26,281 nt of DNA from Thermophagus sp052400625 (GTDB lineage Bacteria; Bacteroidota; Bacteroidia; Bacteroidales; Marinilabiliaceae), in NCBI GenBank assembly GCA_052400625.1, contig JBQTGH010000024.1; one strand, written 5' to 3'. Of this stretch, positions 23,342 to 26,281 are shown one piece after another. Below the pieces are notes generated by a model. The model was given only the letters and a program-made list of their open reading frames with translations. It did no database searches and was not told the origin of the DNA. Made by a program: the position numbers and the translations under genes. Each line of letters starts with the position of its first letter. Position 1 is the first letter of the stretch.

Positions 23342-23521
23342 ATGAGCATGACAAGGCGAGGCTATACCAAAGACCATGTACCAACCTTTGTTATGCGATT
23401 CCCGGATAAGAAAAAAAAGCTCGCAGGGGAAACTTTAATAATAGGTAAACCGTGGACTGGTCATCTGACGGCAGAAACTTCTGGCGAAGAGGATGAGGTC
23501 CGGCGGAGCCTGAATGTCTAA
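23342..23521 (+). CDS. Hypothetical 59-residue protein upstream of the HU-like gene
   Basis: An open frame from MSMTRRGYTKDHVPTF to RRSLNV, ending 17 nt before the HU-like gene. It has a basic N-terminal half (FPDKKKKLAG) and an acidic patch (SGEEDEVRR). No domain recognised. Short spacing to the next gene supports cotranscription, but length and lack of a clear ribosome site make it uncertain; ATG at 23348 is an alternative start. Confidence 0.35.
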   Translation: MSMTRRGYTKDHVPTFVMRFPDKKKKLAGETLIIGKPWTGHLTAETSGEEDEVRRSLNV

Positions 23522-23538
23522 CTTAAATTTTACGTACT

Positions 23539-24237
23539 ATGGCAGTTAAATATGGCCTAGTTGAAAATCTGTTGACGGACGATCCCAATGACTACCGGGC
23601 CGTGACAACAGATAATGAGACCGATACTGAGGAGGATATCGTGGACGATATGGTGGAGAGGGGTTCCACCGTTACCCGTCCCGATATTCTGTCGGTATTG
23701 GAAGAGTACAAGGCATCGATCCGGCGAAGGATTGCCATGGGGCGTAATGTCAACACCCCGCTCTTTGAAGCCTATCATACCATCTCCGGGGTGTTCAACG
23801 GCCTCGATGACACCTTCAACCGGTCGCGCCATAAGGTTAAACTATCTATGAATCCCGGTAAGGTACTGAAGGATGCAATGTCTTCGGTGGAAGTTCAGCG
23901 GGTGGATATCGATCCTGCTACTCCGGATATCCAGAGAGTAGAGGACCTAAGAACCCACTCCATCAATGAAGAATTTTCTTCCGGAGATATTATTTCCATC
24001 CGAGGTTCTAACCTGAAATTTGATGAGAGCGATCCTGATCAGGGGGTCTTCTTCATCGATGATTCCGGGAATGCCACCAAAGCTACCAATGTGGCCAAAA
24101 ACAAACCCTCGGAATTGTTGGTGTTTGCTCCGGAAGGTTTATCGGGCTCTTATCATATTGAAGTAAGGGCGATACTTCCGAAGAGAAAAACTTTGACAAT
24201 TAATAGGTTTGAAAAGGAATTAAGTACTGTCGAATGA
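23539..24237 (+). CDS. HU/IHF-like DNA-binding protein with C-terminal DUF4469 Ig-like domain
   Basis: A 232-residue protein. Residues 1-~120 resemble the Bacteroidales HU-like DNA-binding domain of the Bvu_2165 type. They include a helical RPDILSVLEEYKASIRRRIAMGRNVNTP (47-74) and the arm region SGVFNGLDDTFNRSRHKVKLSMNPGK (83-108). Residues ~145-230 match the DUF4469 Ig-like fold (GDIISIRGSNLKFDE, GVFFID, YHIEVRAI). It probably binds DNA and may organise the nucleoid or local sites; the C-terminal role is unknown. A strong terminator follows immediately, so it is a separate unit from its paralogue at 25005. Codon use is more GC-rich than in the paralogue. Confidence 0.8.
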   Translation: MAVKYGLVENLLTDDPNDYRAVTTDNETDTEEDIVDDMVERGSTVTRPDILSVLEEYKASIRRRIAMGRNVNTPLFEAYHTISGVFNGLDDTFNRSRHKVKLSMNPGKVLKDAMSSVEVQRVDIDPATPDIQRVEDLRTHSINEEFSSGDIISIRGSNLKFDESDPDQGVFFIDDSGNATKATNVAKNKPSELLVFAPEGLSGSYHIEVRAILPKRKTLTINRFEKELSTVE

Positions 24238-24250
24238 TTAAGTGAATTCT

Positions 24251-24283
24251 AAAAGCCTCCTTTCCCCTGCAGGAGGCTTTTTT
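24251..24283 (+). terminator. Intrinsic terminator after the first HU-like gene
   Basis: AAAGCCTCC (24252-24260) and GGAGGCTTT (24272-24280) form a perfect stem with a short loop and a T-run to 24283, 14 nt after the stop codon. Confidence 0.9.
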
Positions 24284-24320
24284 CTATTCTATGGTTTGTT
24301 CAAATTTTGTTTTTGATTCT

Positions 24321-24710
24321 AATTATCCCGAGTGTTGGTATAAGGTTATCCCGAGTGTTGGTATAAGGTTATCCCGGGTGTTGGTATAAGGTTATCCCGA
24401 GTGTTGGTATAAGGTTATCCCAAGTGTTGGTATAAGGTTATCCCAGGTGTTGGTATAAGGTTATCCCAGGTGTTGGTATAAGGTTATCCCAAGTGTTGGT
24501 ATAAGGTTATCCCGAGTGTTGGTATAAGGTTATCCCGAGTGTTGGTATAAGGTTATCCCGAGTGTTGGTATAAGGTTATCCCGATTGTTGGTATAAGGTT
24601 ATCCCAAGTGTTGGTATAAGGTTATCCCAAGTGTTGGTATAAGGTTATCCCGAGTGTTGGTATAAGGTTATCCCAAGTGTTGGTATAAAGTTATCCCAGG
24701 TGTTGGGATA
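24321..24710 (+). repeat. 17 tandem copies of a 23-bp repeat
   Basis: Unit GGTTATCCCRRGTGTTGGTATAA, repeated head to tail at exact 23-bp spacing from 24321 to 24710. Variation is confined almost entirely to positions 10-12 (GAG, AAG, AGG, GGG, GAT); first and last copies differ at their outer ends. GGTATAA and TTATCC form an imperfect dyad across each junction. No coding frame of interest. Iteron-like binding array or simple minisatellite are both possible. Confidence 0.95.
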
Positions 24711-25004
24711 GGTTATTCTGATATTAGTGAAATTGTTGGGTGTTTTCCGGTGGTGCGTAAATTAAAGAAAAACCGACGGTAGTCTTTAGTCGTATAAAAT
24801 TTTATTTTGGTCCACGGTAACCTTTTAAGCTCCAGTCAAAAGAACTTATGCCGAAGTCTAAGGGATAAAGTCTCCGCTAGCAATCATGAAATTAGTAAAA
24901 TTTATTTCTTTCTGTATGCTTCATATCCAGGTAATTATGTGTGTTGGGATGGAAGGATTTCTTGAAAATTTAAGGTAGTTTTAAATTAAAAAAATAAATT
25001 AATT
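24711..25004. other. Intergenic, upstream region of the second HU-like gene
   Basis: AT-rich, with no confident promoter, ORF or fold. The last 30 bp before the ATG at 25005 are almost pure A/T, as is common for Bacteroidota leaders without a Shine-Dalgarno sequence. Confidence 0.4.
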
Positions 25005-25712
25005 ATGGCTTTGGAATATTATTTAGTGAAGAATAATTTCGTAAAACAAACTACGGATGAGAAGGTTGCCGTAGTGAATCAGAACAGAGTCACCGAAAAA
25101 GAGCTTGTCGATCATATGTTAAAAACTAGTAAGTTGCTTCCTGAAATTTTTGTAAATACTTTGATTATTAGATTGATGGAGGCGGTGGTCTATTTCGTAA
25201 AACAGGGCAGAGGTATTAATACCAGCTTTTTTAGGATAAATCTTTCTATAAAGGGGAAATTCAATGGAAAGGGTGACCAATTTGATCCAAAACGTCATAA
25301 AATCAATATTACTTTTACACCGGGGAAGGAATTCATTAAACTTGTTGGTGGTATTGAGGTGAAAAAGGTGGAACCAACCATTATAGAGCCTTTTATCAAA
25401 TATGTTGAGGATGTGCGTACGAATTTGACTAATAAGGTGGCTACGAAGGGGAATTGGATTTTTATACGAGGTTCGCGGCTTAAATTTGATGAGAAGGATT
25501 CTCATCAGGGTGTTTTTTTTATTAATAATGAGGGTCAAGAATATAAATCATTGAATGTACCGATTAATAATCCATCGGAATTGCTGGCAGCCACTCCTTC
25601 CGATATTGAGGGCCATTTTTACCTCGAAGTTAGAACCATACGACCCGGAAGAAAAATTCTGCAAGTGGCACGCTTTCAACAGCCGTTAAATATCGTAGAA
25701 TTGGAAGACTAA
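25005..25712 (+). CDS. HU/IHF-like DNA-binding protein with DUF4469 domain, paralogue
   Basis: A 235-residue paralogue of the protein at 23539 with the same order. An HU-like domain contains GRGINTSFFRINLSIKGKFNGKGDQFDPKRHK arm residues, with TPGKEF matching NPGKVL. A DUF4469 domain follows (GNWIFIRGSRLKFDEKDSHQ, GVFFIN, PSELLAATP, FYLEVRTI). Strong divergence in the N-terminal 40 residues and much higher AT content suggest an old duplication or separate arrival rather than a recent tandem copy. Its own promoter is expected because a terminator and the 23-bp array separate the two genes. Role is inferred as DNA binding; targets unknown. Confidence 0.8.
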   Translation: MALEYYLVKNNFVKQTTDEKVAVVNQNRVTEKELVDHMLKTSKLLPEIFVNTLIIRLMEAVVYFVKQGRGINTSFFRINLSIKGKFNGKGDQFDPKRHKINITFTPGKEFIKLVGGIEVKKVEPTIIEPFIKYVEDVRTNLTNKVATKGNWIFIRGSRLKFDEKDSHQGVFFINNEGQEYKSLNVPINNPSELLAATPSDIEGHFYLEVRTIRPGRKILQVARFQQPLNIVELED

Positions 25713-25975
25713 ATTTTTACTCTTTTGCTTTTGGGTTCTATGAAGACCAATAAATTACACCACCCTTATCTGCGTTAAATAAGGCAGATGTTCACTATCA
25801 GAAAACCATTGGAACAATAGAACTTCTTATGTAGATATTAAATGATTAGATGTGAGTTGATTACTTGAAAAAGCGTATTTCTTTAATTCTTAGAAGATAA
25901 TGACTTTTATTCCCCCGGCGCATCTCTTGGCCGAATTCGACAAAGCTCATGGCAGCGTCTAAAGGGAAAGTTCCC
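25713..25975. other. Intergenic, no recognised feature
   Basis: No convincing gene, terminator or tandem repeat after the second HU-like gene up to the C-rich hairpin repeats. Confidence 0.4.
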
Positions 25976-26281
25976 TTCGCGCACCCCCCGGCCCCCTGAA
26001 GGGGGTGTTCCTGCGCACGATATTAAAAAAATAATAATATTTGAATTTAGCTGAGTGGTAAGTAATGCGGGTGGAATGGTCTTCCCCTTTAGGGGAGTCA
26101 GAGGGGTGAGGGTGGGGAAAGTTGATCAGAAGTTATAAGCGAAGAACCAACTATAAGTTTCTTTCGCACACCCCCCGGCCCCCTAAAGGGGGAGTTCCAG
26201 CGTGCGGTACCTTAAAAATAGTAATTCTGGAATTTAACTAAGTGCTAAGTGATGCGGGAGGCATGGTTCTCCCCTTTAGGG
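25976..26281 (+). repeat. Two copies of a C-rich hairpin repeat, 187 bp apart, second cut by window end
   Basis: Both copies start TTCGC, then CACCCCCCGGCCCCCT, a short turn and AGGGGG (arms 25992-25997/26000-26005 and 26179-26184/26187-26192). After an AT-rich spacer both share TAAGTRATGCGGGWGG and a CCCCTTTAGGG hairpin. The first copy also holds GGGGAGTCAGAGGGGTGAGG. Copies differ at scattered positions, so the duplication is not recent. Confidence 0.75.

Noticed and set aside
24321..24710. CRISPR array in the 23-bp repeats
   Set aside because: Repeats are directly adjacent with no spacers of unique sequence.

Overview
The window looks like a Bacteroidota chromosome segment, probably Bacteroidales/Marinilabiliales, though that narrower placement is inference. 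The signs are a C-terminal type IX secretion sorting domain, TAnnTTTG-type promoter elements, scarce Shine-Dalgarno sequences, and two HU-like/DUF4469 proteins of a kind known from Bacteroides. About 22 kb is a surface-polysaccharide locus on the minus strand, read from high to low coordinates. The order is wecB, wecC, a glycosyltransferase (GT), three more GT4 enzymes, a GT2, an O-antigen ligase/polymerase, a GT4, an asparagine synthase, a GT4, and a 1673-residue secreted Ig-like protein. WecB and WecC convert UDP-GlcNAc to UDP-ManNAcA, seven GTs build the glycan, the Wzy/WaaL-like protein polymerises or ligates it, and AsnB may amidate a uronic acid. No initiating glycosylphosphotransferase or Wzx flippase is in the window.

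The locus has two halves. From 14.2 to 22.5 kb it is a compact, AT-rich operon with 4- to 10-nt gene overlaps. From 0 to 14.2 kb the genes are more GC-rich and lie as islands in long repeat-built intergenic DNA. The dominant repeat is an 8-bp degenerate tandem unit, GGNNNNTA, kept in perfect phase for up to 41 copies. I count roughly 160 copies between 77 and 22562 and saw none to the right. The arrays end against genes: they supply the TAG stop codon of four genes, abut promoters, and tend to face opposite ways on the two sides of a gene. A plus-strand gene for a 23S-IVP/S23 four-helix-bundle protein (5921-6283) lies between two inverted arrays, which recalls the rRNA intervening sequences that carry this family. 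Other short-period repeats occur in a recurring order: TTTATATCYAC blocks, CTTCTGR heptamers, TTAGCACA octamers, CCTCAATCT nonamers, AGATTATT blocks.

The right end (22.6-26.3 kb) is a different neighbourhood on the plus strand. It holds a promoter plus terminator/alternative-hairpin unit that could be a small RNA or attenuator leader (22857-22995), an imperfect palindromic element, a 59-codon ORF, and two paralogous HU-like/DUF4469 genes. Between those two genes lie an intrinsic terminator and 17 tandem copies of a 23-bp repeat. The window ends in two copies of a C-rich hairpin repeat 187 bp apart.
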